From positions 4,744,115 to 4,808,114 of the forward strand of contig CM065316.1 of NCBI GenBank assembly GCA_033032175.1: a DNA stretch of 64,000 nt, read 5' to 3'. Shown here piece after piece: positions 11,861 to 22,375 of the stretch (position 1 is its first letter; each line of letters starts with the position of its first letter). This DNA is from Saturnia japonica (taxonomy: Eukaryota > Arthropoda > Insecta > Lepidoptera > Saturniidae). The notes under the pieces were generated by a model. That model searched no databases. It was not told the DNA's origin and saw only the letters and a program-made list of their open reading frames with translations. The translations under genes and the position numbers were made by a program.

Positions 11861-12245
11861 AATAATGAAATACGTATTTCAGCGTTTTTCATAATTTAAC
11901 CCCTAAAATATGTAAGAGGAGCTGACAAAGTATGAATAGAAAATATTGTTTTTCGAATCAAATTGGAAAAAAAGCAACATATAAATTTAACAAGAGAATT
12001 AAAAAGAAGAAGAAAAACAACTTCAATGATTTTGAAGAGCTCCCTGGTGTATTTTTGAAGTTGAAGGTCCAATGACAATGAAATTAAAATGGGATCACCC
12101 TTGAGGTATCCCCTATCCAACAAAAAAATAATTATCCAAATCGGTTCATAAATAAACAAAGAAGTTATGACTGAAAGAATACATTCGAGTTGAGTAACCT
12201 CCGTCATTTTTTTTAAAATCGGTCAATAAAAAAAAAATCAAAATT
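11861..12245 (+). repeat. Dispersed repeat (ACTTCAATGATTTTGA type)
   Basis: A first block, GAAATACGTATTTCAGCG..TTTTCATAATTTAACCCCTAAA, recurs at 50925-50965. A second block, AACTTCAATGATTTTGAAGAG and then TGAAGTTGAAGGT, recurs at the right edge of the window (63940-64000). Phrases such as AAATCGGTTCATAAATAAAC are typical of moth repeat tails. The minus-strand 103-codon open frame here is a by-product. Confidence 0.55.
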
Positions 12246-12446
12246 TGCACAAATGTTATAATTCTACACAAGTAAGGTTTCAGGCGGAAAGACAATTAGC
12301 TCTATATATAGTTATTTCACTAAATGTAATTTAACAAGTTTAGGATTAATACATTTGAAATTAATAGCTGTCGCCCAATGATCGACATTCGACCAGCGAC
12401 TGTTTAATCTGTTTGACATTTACAGTATGAAAATAAACAATGAATA
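12246..12446. other. Nothing recognised
   Basis: AT-rich spacer between two repeats. Confidence 0.45.
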
Positions 12447-12712
12447 TTATATCACTTGCTGTCACTTTCCATTGAGTGACAATGTCAATATTTTGGGAAT
12501 CTAAGTTCAATGGTACTTGTCGGGTTAGGAATCGCAGTATTAATTTATTTAGTTTAATATATTAGTAATAGATATTATAGATAAATTTTAGCTTTTTGTA
12601 CTGCTTCTCCATATAAACTTTAACCATGCCAAATCTCAGTCTTCCGTGCACGCAATACGCTTAAGTAGGTACCGAAAGCTTTTGCGTCACGTATTAATAT
12701 AATGATAATAAA
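12447..12712 (-). repeat. Interspersed repeat X, uninterrupted copy
   Basis: Read on the minus strand, this ~265-bp repeat runs from ATTAATACGTGACGC through CGGAAGACTGAGATTTGGCATG, GGAGAAGCAGTACAAAAAGC and TAATACTGCGATTCC to ACATTGTCACTCAA and GTGACAGCAAGTGAT. The same sequence, about nine-tenths identical by eye, appears on the plus strand at about 39770-39935 and resumes at 45673-45750, split by the R1-clade nest. This copy is therefore the paralogous empty site. It has no coding capacity and its class is unknown. Confidence 0.8.
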
Positions 12713-13390
12713 AACGAAATACTTAACACGATAATAATTATTTCAAGGATAACTCAGTGGTATTTCTACATTTATAATTAAGAATGGAAGGAAATAGTTT
12801 CTTATTCGCTCACTTGGAAAAACGCAGTGTCACCTTGTATCCACAAACGAGTGTCCGCAATATCCTCCAAGAGTTCTAAGTCATATCCTACCACATATGT
12901 CGTTGGAAATAAGCTCCTGATAGGCTAAGAATAAGGGTGATTATGCGGTTTGTGACTACGGTTGGGATACACGGATGTCTATTGCGGAGGACATATTTGT
13001 TACAATAATTTTTTTTTGGTAATTTAACGTATACCATAGTGTGTTAAAGCGTAACATTATAATAGCAAACATTTGTTATGCCATCATTATGTTATTTCTC
13101 AATAATATTATTAATAATAACAACTTGTAAGTATCCCACTACTGGACAAAGACCTCTTAAAAGTTCTTTTGTTTTATTTTCCAATAGTGCATATTTTAAA
13201 TGAATATTTATGTAGGTTTCTACAGTAACATTTGTACAGATAATTTTAAATAATTATATCAAATATATTACCTATATATCCTTACAGTTTATAAACATAC
13301 ATAGATCACGATTCTTTCCCAGCGGGTTAGTGCGATACCACGTCCTTCTACTTGTTACGATCCTAGCATACATCTTTCGCTTCTTTAATA
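12713..13390. other. Mostly unassigned; RTE-tail-like phrase at 13125-13160
   Basis: AGTATCCCACTACTGGACAAAGACCTCTT near 13132-13160 resembles a phrase common in the 3' region of lepidopteran RTE-type LINEs. The rest shows nothing I can support. Confidence 0.35.
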
Positions 13391-13804
13391 TTAATTAATC
13401 TTTTCATGCATGCTAGTCGGTTTAGAGTACCTACACTTGACATGACCTTTCTTTAGAACGTCCCCGATTTGATCGAGGAACGTTCGTCTAGACCTTCCTC
13501 TTTCAAAGTTTCCATTAACACTCGCGTTATAAATTTGTTTAACCATTTTCGTCTCGCTACATTCCCAAACCATCTATCCCTTTCTTTCATCTCAATCTCA
13601 CACTCTTTCACTCAATTTCACCTCTAACATACCTCTTAGCGCTCTCATTTCTTCTATATTTATTCTACTTTCATGCTTTTTCTGCCATACCCAACTTTCA
13701 CTACCGTACATTTGTGTTCGAAAAAATACTCCTCTATGTACAGTCAGAAGAGCTTTCGTAGAAACATTCTGGCTGTTCATAAAGGTGTATAATACCTCAT
13801 TCAT
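13391..13804 (-). pseudogene. RTE-type LINE reverse transcriptase, C-terminal remnant
   Basis: Two stretches lie in the same minus frame. The first (13804 to 13601) has MYGSESWVWQKKHESRIN, the conserved MYGSE.W...K segment after the RT palm in RTE-clade ORFs. The second (13573 to 13391) has KMVKQIYNASVNG, RGRSRRTFLDQIGDVLKKGH and a CMK-like end, the usual C-terminus. Three stop codons lie between them (13598 down to 13576), and about 25-30 residues of the usual linker around the RWFGHLER motif are missing. Endonuclease and catalytic RT are absent. A dead, 5'-truncated copy. Confidence 0.85.
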
Positions 13805-14544
13805 GTAACGCCTCGTGTATGGGGCGTTACAGTATATATATTTTTAAATAATTTAATTATCAGATGGAATGAAAGAAATTACACATTTTTTTCATTTAAA
13901 TTTGTGTGGTATCTTCTTTCAATTAGTTTAAAATACAATTTGCTAAATTCTATGAAATAAAGAACCCTACCTTGTGATGGTGGAACTTAATATCATGCTA
14001 TTTTCTTTTGTTATATAAAAGCTAAAACTTTGCTCGGTTTATAGACTTAGCTGCCGTGTGTTCCCAACGAAAGGGTAGGGTGTGCTGTGGCATAAATGAT
14101 CACCGGGAAACACTGACGAAGACAAATGACACTCGATGTCGAACTTACACAGAGATAAGGTAGGCTCCTTAAATTAGGTGCGTTTTACTTGACTTAGTCC
14201 TTGTATATTTTTCACTGTCTGTTCTTGAGAAGGGTTGGCCGTGTGTTCATAGTTTAAGGGTGAAAATAAGTTTGAACATGTAGTTTCTTGAATAAATAAG
14301 ACTTTATTTGAGCTATTTCAGTAGGAATTGCTACTACAATACATGTAAGCCAAAGCTTCAAATGTTAAGCCTGAAAACTTATAGTGATTTTCAAAAATCT
14401 TTGATCGTGAAATAAGGAAATACCAGTGTTTTGAAACTAGAAATCGATGACCGCAACCACGTGGAAGAACCAAAGTTATAACAAAATTATAAAAAAAAAA
14501 CAAATGTAGTTACTGCAGCTTAAGGCTATGTATTTTATCATAAA
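13805..14544. other. Nothing recognised
   Basis: Background sequence. A GTAACGCC..GGCGTTAC inverted repeat (13805-13830) borders the RTE remnant and may be a small palindrome. Confidence 0.4.
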
Positions 14545-14655
14545 CTAGCTTCTGGCCGCAACTTTGTCTGCAACTATCCGTGTGCCAAATCCGTTCAGCC
14601 ATTTTCACGTGATCAAGTAACAAACATCGAAACATACAAACTTTCATATTTACTG
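14545..14655 (+). repeat. Dispersed repeat tail, short copy
   Basis: ACTAGCTTCTGGCCGCAACTTT, then AAATCCGTTCAGCCATTTTCACG and AACATACAAACTTTCATATTTAC. This is the head and tail of the same general repeat type as 7975-8097, with the middle deleted. Confidence 0.5.
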
Positions 14656-15050
14656 TGATTAGCAAAATTGCCGCGCAAGTACCTAGTTTGAAAGTAAAAT
14701 TAGAATCAGATTTTTTTCTGCGTCGAATGACCTGGCTCTCATACCACTACATAAAAAAAAAAAAACTATTTACGCCGCTCCGTATGATTTTTGAAACATT
14801 TAGACGTTCAAATTGCTGCAAGTCTCAAAAAAGGGTGTTTTTTGTACTACTTACCTACAGCAAAAGTGCGGTTTATATTTATGCACCTGATGTTACAAAT
14901 TAGTATGATCATAAGGATATCATAGTCCTGATGCCAATTATAATAGTATACTACTCCTGACGAGTAAGTTGAAGAGCCTAATGAGCCACTAAGTTTTACG
15001 AACCACACCCTTCAAGCCAGACCACAATAGCGCGAGCACTGGTGTTTTAC
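14656..15050. other. Nothing recognised
   Basis: No feature supported; the 82-codon open frame in it shows no domain. Confidence 0.4.
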
Positions 15051-15680
15051 GGCAGAAATAGGTGTGACATTGCTGCTTCAACAACAAAACCTTGTTTGGG
15101 CGATACCACTTTTTAAAATATTTAAAACGTTACTAAGTTCATTGAACCACTTTAGCTGCGCAAGAACACCGCCTTGGCATGTTCAACTGTCAGGATCAAG
15201 GCGATTGTTCCCAAGAGCTGTTCAGTTTAACTCCCTCCTCTCTCTTTCATAACAGAACATAACAGCCAGGTTGAAATGGTTACTTATTCAGCAACGTAGG
15301 TATGTAAGAATACTTTGTCTTACTTTCTCCGTAATTATTAATCCCAAATCCCCTAAATATTTAAAAACACTATTTCAATTTCTCGCGGATACGCATAATA
15401 GACAACTAAGTTCTTCTGATTCTTTAATTCTCAATATACCAAGTCATCATACTGATTTTTGCGACCAACCCTTCGCCGTAGCAGCAGCAAGACTTCAAGT
15501 ATTCAAGTATTCTCTACGTATGTTTTATTTGGAGAAATTGAATATTGGCTAGATTTTTTTTTACTAAATAATATGCACACCTTGCATATACCTTTCTCTC
15601 GCTTCCCTGGAAGACTGGTAGAGGATGCTTTTTAGCATTAAGTTCTCTATTTGTAATTTTTTTTGCAATAAAGAATATAA
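15051..15680 (+). pseudogene. LINE ORF2 C-terminal remnant, copy 1
   Basis: The best-preserved piece is 15271-15552. The order of motifs is LKWLLIQQRR, RILCLTFSVIINPKSPKYLK, LFQFLADTHNRQL, LILNIPSHHT, FAVAAARL and MFYLEKLN. These make a typical LINE ORF2 end. Between AAARL and FKYSLR the expected WNSLP segment is missing, so this copy has a small deletion. An upstream stretch (15064-15252) continues the same ORF with breaks. The 3' UTR carries CCTGGAAGACTGG and GCTTTTTAGCATTAAG and ends in AATAAAG near 15668. A second copy lies inverted at 21915-22375. Confidence 0.75.
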
Positions 15681-15794
15681 GCATTACAAGCGATAGGTTT
15701 CGGTACTACAGCTATATCGACACAAACAAAAAGGATCTCCAGGTAATTTGCGTTACTTTGGAACAGTCTCCCGGCTAGTGTGACATAGAGTTCT

Positions 15795-15860
15795 TCAAAA
15801 ACAACGTAAAGTGATATTTAAGCAGGCCAGCATGACGGCGGCGATGGATTGTAAAAATAA
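15795..15860 (+). repeat. LINE 3' end fragment (GCAGGCCGGCATGAC type)
   Basis: AAGTGATATTTAAGCAGGCCAGCATGACGG is the end of the coding region and start of the 3' UTR of the LINE family seen at 35970-36180 and 48340-48445. Too short for more. Confidence 0.5.
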
Positions 15861-16446
15861 ATACAAATGTTTTAGAAATGCGGAAATGCAGAATTAATAT
15901 GACAATTTAACAGATCTAAGGTCATATATTATTGAGCTAATTACTTACTTAAAGACATCATTACTTAATTACTCGAAATATTTATTTAAACATACAACTG
16001 TGTATTTAAATCACCTCGCAGACCCATATAAGACCCTAAGCAAACGGGCAGGCCACAGTAATTGTCCGAAAATTAGCTTCGACCGCATATAAATACGTTA
16101 AGATAATCTAACTAAACGTATGGTACAAAATATAAGTTATAGCGATTTATCCGCCTTGATTTTGTGTTATCTGTTTTTTTTATCTGTAGCTCGTAATTCA
16201 AGCAATATTATAAAGTATAAAACTGCTTTTTAAGTATTAAATAAGTAATAATAATTTACGTCTCTTGAAAAAAAACAATTAACCTTAATATATTAGAAAA
16301 AAAATATACAAGCAGAAATAAGTTAATAATACTTGATTTTCAGGCTGTTTAATTATAAAATATTAGCATTAATTTTGTATTTATTTTAACGTTTTACATT
16401 TATCGTAAGCTGTTAGTCACTTAGAAGTTTCGTAGGCTGATTGGAT
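15861..16446. other. Nothing recognised
   Basis: AT-rich background. Confidence 0.5.
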
Positions 16447-16908
16447 CCATACTAAAGCTCTGTATGTTTATTTGTTACGTTGCCACTTCTAAACCGCTTT
16501 ATCGATTTCGATAAATTTTGTTACAGACATAGATTTGCCCGAAAATAAAACAAGACATGATAAACTACGTGATGAAATTTTTATGATGAACCCATAATTT
16601 CTGAAATTGGAAATATGAAGTTTCCTAAATTATGTTTTTGGTAAAAAATAAAACGTGTGCTGCGATGTTCGAAATAATCCACAAAGCGATACAATAGGGG
16701 ATGATTACAATAATTTTGTTATCTTTGTATAAATGTATATAAAACTGTTGGCAGATTTTTGATATTTGTCGGAAATATAGCTTGCACCATATTATGCACT
16801 TAAGTAAAAAGTACCCGAGACATATTTAGAATTGGGAAATAATAAAATATTTCCTGCTTAAATGTTTATATTCCACGCATACAAAGTTGCGGGTACCAGC
16901 TAGTAACA
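16447..16908 (+). repeat. Helitron-like dispersed repeat
   Basis: It begins with CCATACTAAAGCTCTGTATG and ends with CATACAAAGTTGCGGGTACCAGCTAGT at 16880-16906. The head (ATACTAA..AAAGC) and the CAGCTAGT end match the copies at 19513-20404, 33150-33963 and 58735-59062. A CTAG end fits a non-autonomous Helitron-like element, but I could not confirm a 3' hairpin. Confidence 0.5.
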
Positions 16909-17280
16909 TATATAAGTAAAAGAAATGAAAATAACGTGTGAATGATAAGCTGTGTTATATTGGAAAGTTATTGTACTATTTTGTATATTGTACCCATCGT
17001 ACGCTACTTGTCCAAAAAGTTCTTAATCATTAAAAAAATCATGGATTGATTTGTTTCTCTTTAAAAACTATCACTATGTTATCGACATGTGAGCAGAGTA
17101 CAAAGATCATTAAATAGTACTTATCACAACATATCCGTTACTTATAGGTACTAAGACTTTACGTAAAATTTTATCGATATTAAAATTACAATAATAATTA
17201 AATTATCATTGTGCAAAGTGCACTTTAGACTCTTACAAAGAAAATACCTAAATCCTGAGAATATTTTTATACGCTACAGT

Positions 17281-17430
17281 GTATTACTTGCGACATTACT
17301 TTGAACGTCGGCGTGAATACACAAGCGGGCGGTAACTCAAATAGCGAGTAGGACGATCTAGGTGGAGGAAGGACGTCAGTACAAGGATAAGTCGTGGGGC
17401 AGTGTTTTCCAATTTGAAATGGGTAAGTTG
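17281..17430 (+). other. Candidate unique element with a 5' splice-site-like end
   Basis: A balanced-composition patch with CGGCGTGAATAC, GACGTCAG and GTCGTGGGGCAG ends in TTTGAAATGGGTAAGTTG. Here GGGTAAGT is a strong 5' splice site match directly after an ATG (17416-17418). It could be a small first exon of a host transcript, with the ATG lying only one base before the splice site. No promoter element is clear, so this is an inference to test. Confidence 0.2.
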
Positions 17431-17883
17431 AATGTCCAGTTTGCGTGCTTTAGAATTTGTTCAAAGATAGCACTTTCAAAGTAACTATTGAATGATTATA
17501 AAGAGTATCTTGGGCTTTGAGAGTTTAACCCACTCTAAGCCAGGACGTGTTTTTTTTTATTGTGAATAATGAAGGCAAATATTCACCATTCAAGATGTAT
17601 AATTACTTCGGACTTTTTTCTACGATATCCTAGGAAGTATTTTAAACTGGAGCGATAAAAAGGTATGAAATTTTCGATTTAATTAATTAGATAATATAGA
17701 TAGTTATTGATGTAAAATTCACATTCATGATCTCACATCTCAACTCACTTCAGTTGTCTACTTTACTAGAGTACTGAATGAACTTTTATGTCCTTTAATT
17801 ATTTATTCAACGAATGAATTTGTGACTATTTGACAATGAAGGTTTACGAACCTTAATAAATCAACTTGTTTTCATAATAACTG

Positions 17884-18142
17884 CATCATTAGCCTAGTGG
17901 TCGTAATCGCGACTGCTATGCTCGAGGTCCTCTAGATTCGATTCCCAGGTCGAGCAAAGTGATATTGGGATTTTCTATGAAATTCTCAGTAGCAGCTCAG
18001 AGTTTGACTCTTTGCCTGATTACTGGCAATAGGCTCGCCCCCTATTACATGGGACTTAAAGCATACTCGGCGAACTGTGGGTGTACATTAGTATAACTCT
18101 GCCTAACCCTTCGGAGAATACATGCGTGATGTATGTCTACTG
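17884..18142 (+). repeat. tRNA-derived SINE, copy 1 of 4
   Basis: The head has a pol III A-box-like TAGCCTAGTGGTCGTAA (17890-17906) and a B-box-like GATTCGATTCCCA (17935-17947), spaced as in a tRNA. The tRNA-unrelated body shares TATTGGGATTTTCTAT, GGCAATAGGCTCGCCCCCTA, ACTGTGGGTGTAC and CTGCCTAACCCTTCGG with the copies at 19.2, 29.3 and 59.7 kb. Length about 260 bp. The A/B box spacing shows pol III ancestry; no protein is encoded, so movement would rely on a LINE. Confidence 0.85.
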
Positions 18143-18284
18143 GTTAAAATTTTAGAATTAGAGAATATCGAATTTTATGTTAGGCATATATACCAGCACG
18201 CGTTATACACGGCTAAAGATTGTTTATGATTAAATTAAATTAAAAAAGACTGACATAAATAACTTATTTTTGAGACCATTCTAA

Positions 18285-18420
18285 TGAGCCTAATAAAATA
18301 CCTCCGCTGTAAGTTGGTTAGGAGTTAGGTATCCTGCAGATTCCAGTTGATACTTCAGCATCAGGTCAAGTTTTCCATGCTCTTGCAATATTGTTGAAGT
18401 AATAAGATAGGAACCAAATT
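18285..18420 (+). repeat. Dispersed repeat, copy 1 of 2
   Basis: GAGCCTAATAAAATACCTCC, GCTGTAAGTTGGT.AGGAGTTAGGTAT, GCATCA and ATTGTTGAAGTAA recur in the same order at 49835-49960. Confidence 0.5.
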
Positions 18421-19004
18421 TCGGAAAGATCAGGCCTGTGGAAGTTGTTCATATCCTTTCATACAGATTTTTTGAACCATATCTAAGAACAGTCTCGATA
18501 AAGAAAACCTTCAAACAAGCAAAGTAAAGCTTTATCAAAATTTAGGACTGTTTAGGAGCTACGAAACCACAGATATAGATGTCAAACTTATAACTAACCC
18601 GTTGCTTGTGTCGGGGGTTAAAAAACCCAATTAATCATTGATATGAAAAGATTTTGCTTAAAATATTATTGCAGTAAAAATCTACAAAAGGAAAATTTAT
18701 TATTACGCTCATAATACTCGAATATGTTACGAATCAAGAGTACATCCGGAAAAATTGGAAGCTGATAAAGAAATGAATGTTTTGTTTACTTCACTAAACG
18801 GCTAAATATAATTGATGGATTTGTCTCTCGCTCAGTGTAGTGTATTCTTTTTTCCTTTAATTATATAATTGAAATTACAATTACGTGGTCAATTAATAAA
18901 ATAAAAATTCAATAACCTATTAAACCACGATCCGGTAAATTGTGTTTTACAGTAACTAGAAACACTGAAGGTAGCTATTTCCGTATTTCTATAATGTTGC
19001 AAAG

Positions 19005-19160
19005 ACCCTTCGTAACCACCCCGAGGTCAAGGGGTGGGGGTGGTGGGAGGTTGGTCAAGGAGTTCAGCTCATCCCGGGTTCCAATACATTTCATATTCCG
19101 TTGACAGAGGCACAATAATAACGCGAACCCGCTAGTGGACAAGCAAGACATAGTTGATGC
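19005..19160. other. GC-rich patch, unassigned
   Basis: GACCCTTCGTAACCACCCCG, then a G-rich run GGGGTGGGGGTGGTGGGAGG at 19030-19050, then a balanced stretch to CGCTAGTGG. The G runs could form a four-stranded structure. I see no copy elsewhere in the window; it might be unique host DNA. Confidence 0.3.
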
Positions 19161-19234
19161 CCACCGAACTCGATATTTACTGGATGTGAAAGTTAAATTT
19201 GATAGTATAAAAGTAATTATTGTTAAACCACTAT

Positions 19235-19490
19235 CTCATTAGCCTTGTGGTCTTAAACGCGACTGCTATACTCGAAGACCTGGGCTCAATTCCAAGGTCG
19301 AGCAAAGTGGTATTGGGTTTTTCTATCAAAATATCAGTCAGGGTTTGGTTTGGTTTTGAGCCTGATTAATGGCATTAGGCTCACCCCCTATTATATAGGA
19401 CCAAAAACATACCCGGTCAAATGTGGGTGTACGTGCACCTCTGCCTAACCCTTCGAGAAATGGTGGCGTGATGGTATGTTATGTTATGTC
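19235..19490 (+). repeat. tRNA-derived SINE, copy 2 of 4
   Basis: The A box (TTAGCCTTGTGGTCTTAA) and B region (GGCTCAATTCCAAGGTCGAG) are both decayed relative to copies 1 and 4. The body retains GCATTAGGCTCACCCCCTA, ATGTGGGTGTAC and CTGCCTAACCCTTCG. It lies 1.1 kb from copy 1 and in the same orientation. Confidence 0.8.
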
Positions 19491-19636
19491 ATAAAAGTTA
19501 AATCCCTTTTCTATACTAATATAATAAAGCGGAAAGATTTTTTGTTTGTTTGTTTATTTAAACACGCTAATCTCTGGGACTATGAGCCGGATTCAAAAAA
19601 GTCTTTTTTATATGATAGCCAAACTCTCACAAAATA

Positions 19637-19644
19637 GTATAGGC
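19637..19644. repeat. 8-bp target site duplication, left copy
   Basis: GTATAGGC directly before the CAGTGGTC terminus of the MITE; the same eight bases follow its other end at 19859-19866. An 8-bp duplication is the hAT superfamily hallmark. Confidence 0.9.
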
Positions 19645-19858
19645 CAGTGGTCGGCAAACTTATTAGCCAAAGAGCCAAATATGAACATTACAACAATAAA
19701 AAAAAATTCGGAGCCAAATCTACTTCTTTAGTAAACTTTTACACTAAATAAAACAAATTTTCATACTTAATAAATATTTATTAATGCGAACAATGTGCTT
19801 GCATCTCCTTGGCTAAAGAACCGCATGCTGCTCTGGAGACACACTTTGCCGACCACTG
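19645..19858. mobile_element. hAT-type MITE, 214 bp
   Basis: The terminal inverted repeats CAGTGGTCGGCAAA (19645-19658) and TTTGCCGACCACTG (19845-19858) are perfect over 14 bases. Subterminal AAAGAGCCAAAT on one side and TTGGCTAAAGAACCGCATG on the other also fit known hAT non-autonomous elements. The 8-bp duplication GTATAGGC flanks it. It encodes no transposase, so mobility would depend on one supplied elsewhere. It lies inside the Helitron-like repeat and therefore inserted after it. Confidence 0.92.
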
Positions 19859-19866
19859 GTATAGGC
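19859..19866. repeat. 8-bp target site duplication, right copy
   Basis: GTATAGGC, identical to the left copy. Confidence 0.9.
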
Positions 19867-20559
19867 CATATAACATTAAGTTACAACTCTCATCTACCCT
19901 TAAATATTGATTTTTGTTACGTAAGTCAGAAGTCGAAGCCCTCGCGAACTGATTTATCCGCGTGCGCTGACGTAATGGTTAATGATACGTAAATATAATG
20001 TTCTACAAAATTATCGGTCATTAGTGTATCTAAAAAAAGTCCGCGATAGCGTTATCTATCTCTTATACGTAAGCCACAAAAAATATTTAACAAATTGTTT
20101 TTTGTTGATAATTAAAAATTATTTTATGAACATTATTTTTAAGCATTGCATATTAATTAATCCTTACGAACAAAAGTTACTTCATCATAAAGATTTACAG
20201 TATGTTACTTGGATGCATAGTTTGAGAGATAATACAAAATTAAAATAATTCAACACTTGGCTAATAGTTAGCGGCACGAACGATACGTGCGATGTCGCGA
20301 TGTGACCCGCCCGATAAAATATTGTTTAAACTGAAGTACTAAAAATCATCTATCAATGATTTCTTTTAAATTTTATGCAGGTGAAGCCGCGGAGAACAGC
20401 TAGTGTAATAAAAGTTTCTGTTATTTTATTGTAACATTTAAAACAATGAAGCAAGTGTCTTAAAGGATGGTAAGTGTTATTTTATGATCGCAATAGAAAT
20501 AACATTTTCTTAAAAAACAGTAAGTATAACAATTTTTTTTTTTAAATACTGCCGGTTTT

Positions 20560-21380
20560 TTTTAATTCTTTTACTATATGTATGCATGTTTTCGCGACTT
20601 CATCGAGCTTTACGGGCCCTACCACATTTGTTGACTATGTGCAGGTGCGTTCAGGTTGGCTGGGTGTCTCAAGTCTTAAGTTATTATGTTTAACACCATT
20701 TACACCAAAAATAATCTATAAAATTAATAAAATTGAAGTGTTTGTTTGTTATGTCAAAACTTAAAACCAATTTTTCAAATTTTTGTCTGTCTTTCTGTGT
20801 GTTTGTTTCGGGTAATCTCGGAAACGGTGAGACCGATTTTGTCGGTACTTTCACTGATAGATAGCGGATATTTTATGCAATAGATTAGAAAAATAATTAG
20901 GGTTCCAGGCAAATAATAAGTAGCTGGTCATGGTGAATCAATTTGAGCGCTTAAATAGCTTACGCTGAGAAAACCATAAGAGATATAGCAAATTAATATA
21001 GCACATAATTGTAAAAATTAAAAAGACATACTAAAAGGTCAGCAAGAGTATTTGTCTATTTTCTAAGGAACACCCAGTATAAGTATTTGTATCTTTGAAA
21101 TAGCCAGGAGCATTATTAGATTAGCGTTTGGTGACAATCTTGTTTGATGTTAAATGACTATGTGGCCTAAAGTAGCATGCTAATCCTAGTGGGGGAACAG
21201 CTGAAGAAACACATTTGTAGGTACTTGCAAATAAATGTTAGATTTGAGGGCGATACTAGCTAGATGAGCATTAGAAAATGCTCTGTCACCATGCTACGGT
21301 TTCATCATGATGTTATCCTTCGCCGAAAGCTCAGGTTAGTTATATGGGTTCGAACTACACGTCATTTGACAGATTGTCCG
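20560..21380 (+). repeat. Mixed dispersed repeat remnants
   Basis: 20640-20730 (GTGCAGGT, AGTCTTAAGTTATTATG, ACACCATTTACACCAAAAA) is related to 645-715. 20785-20880 (GTCTGTCTTTCTGTGTG, GGTAATCTCGGAAACGG, GACCGATTTTG) is a typical moth repeat tail. 21145-21175 is TTAAATGACTATGTGGCC, as near 740. 21300-21350 is a GATGTTATCCTTCGCCGAAA copy of the repeat at 9460. None encodes protein. Confidence 0.5.
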
Positions 21381-21639
21381 TACACGCTATCACAAAACCA
21401 TCGATTGCTTTATCGTTTTTGATTCGCTTTGTTTCCTTTGGTCCTTTGTTCCATGAAACTTTGTTCTCTCATGATTTATTTTGCACGGGCAAACAGGCAT
21501 GCGGGATACCTTAACGGTACAATAGCTTTTAGTTATTTAAAGTCCTGAATCCTAAGGACAGTAATATTTCTCAAGAGTGAGTTGCTAACAATAATTCTTA
21601 GGATCGGAATACAGCTTAGCATGTTCTGCTGCTTTGTTG

Positions 21640-21885
21640 TAGACAGAAGTGTAGCATTGTTTCTTGGTAGCTGGTATCATGACAGAGCCACGGCACTGTA
21701 CCTAATGGTAAGTACAGGAAAGTCAAAATCAATGGATACCACCGAGGGATCTATGTTGTTAGTCATCACTCTCGTATTGTCCTGTCAAGCCTTTTGGCAG
21801 GTGGATAAACTCTCAGCGGGATATACATTATACCCTGGCTGATTCCGAAAGCGCAAACCAAACCAGCTCGCTATGATCAGTGCGT
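21640..21885 (+). repeat. Dispersed repeat family F1, degraded copy
   Basis: ATACCACCGAGGGATC, then GCGGGATATACATTATACCC, GGCTGATTCCGAAAGCGC and ACCAGCTCGCTATGA, in the F1 order. The 86-codon open frame across it has no meaning. Confidence 0.6.
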
Positions 21886-21914
21886 AATAAGCACCTCGTG
21901 TTTATTTATATACT

Positions 21915-22375
21915 TTATTACACATAAAACAAGGTACAATAGGAGGACTTAATGCTAAAAAGCATTCTATACCAGTCTTTCTGGGAACAAGAGAAAGGTA
22001 TATTATATGCAAGGTTTGTACAATATTTAGTAAAAAAAAAATCTAGCCGATATTCAACTGCTCCAAGTAAAACTCAAGTAGCGAATACTTAAAGGAATCC
22101 TGAGAGTTAGCTAGTTGGATGGTGATAGGAAGCGAATTCCACAATCTTGCTGCTGTTACGGCGTTAGATCGGTCGCGGAAATTGGTATAATGACTTGGTA
22201 TACTGAGAATTAAAGAAGCTTCTTAATTGTCTATTATGCACATCCGCGAGATATTAAAATAGTGTTTTTAAATATTTAGAGGATTTGGGTGTATGCATGG
22301 AGAAATGAAGACAAAGTATTCTTACATTCCTATGTTGCTGAATAGGTAGTCATTTCAACCTCGCTCGGTCGTTTC
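21915..22375 (-). pseudogene. LINE ORF2 C-terminal remnant, copy 2 (inverted)
   Basis: Minus-strand sequence parallels 15280-15680. From right to left it encodes a degraded version of the NVRILCL block, a KYLKTLF block, the AxVHNRQL block and the ..FxSYHHP block, and ends in the same 3' UTR with CAGAAAGACTGGTATAGAATG and GCTTTTTAGCATTAAG. Several stops and frame breaks. It retains the segment around the ARL site that copy 1 has lost, so the two copies have decayed independently. Confidence 0.65.

Larger units (their letters stand above)
19513..20404 (+). mobile_element. Helitron-like non-autonomous repeat, interrupted
   Basis: Head: CTATACTAATATAATAAAGC, then GTTTGTTTGTTTATTTAAAC and CGCTAATCTCTGGGACTA. 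Tail: GTGAAGCCGCGGAGAACAGC followed by TAGT at 20401. This head and tail are those of a very common lepidopteran repeat, which ends in CTAG and is probably Helitron-related. A hAT MITE (19645-19858) splits it. The middle part (about 19870-20340) is AT-rich with short meaningless ORFs and may contain further insertions, because compact copies such as 58735-59062 are only about 330 bp long. Confidence 0.55.

Noticed and set aside
12790..13010. Inverted repeat around 12855 and 12985
   Set aside because: The words GTCCGCAATATCCTCC and GTCCTCCGCAATAGAC are similar, but do not form a consistent inverted pair.
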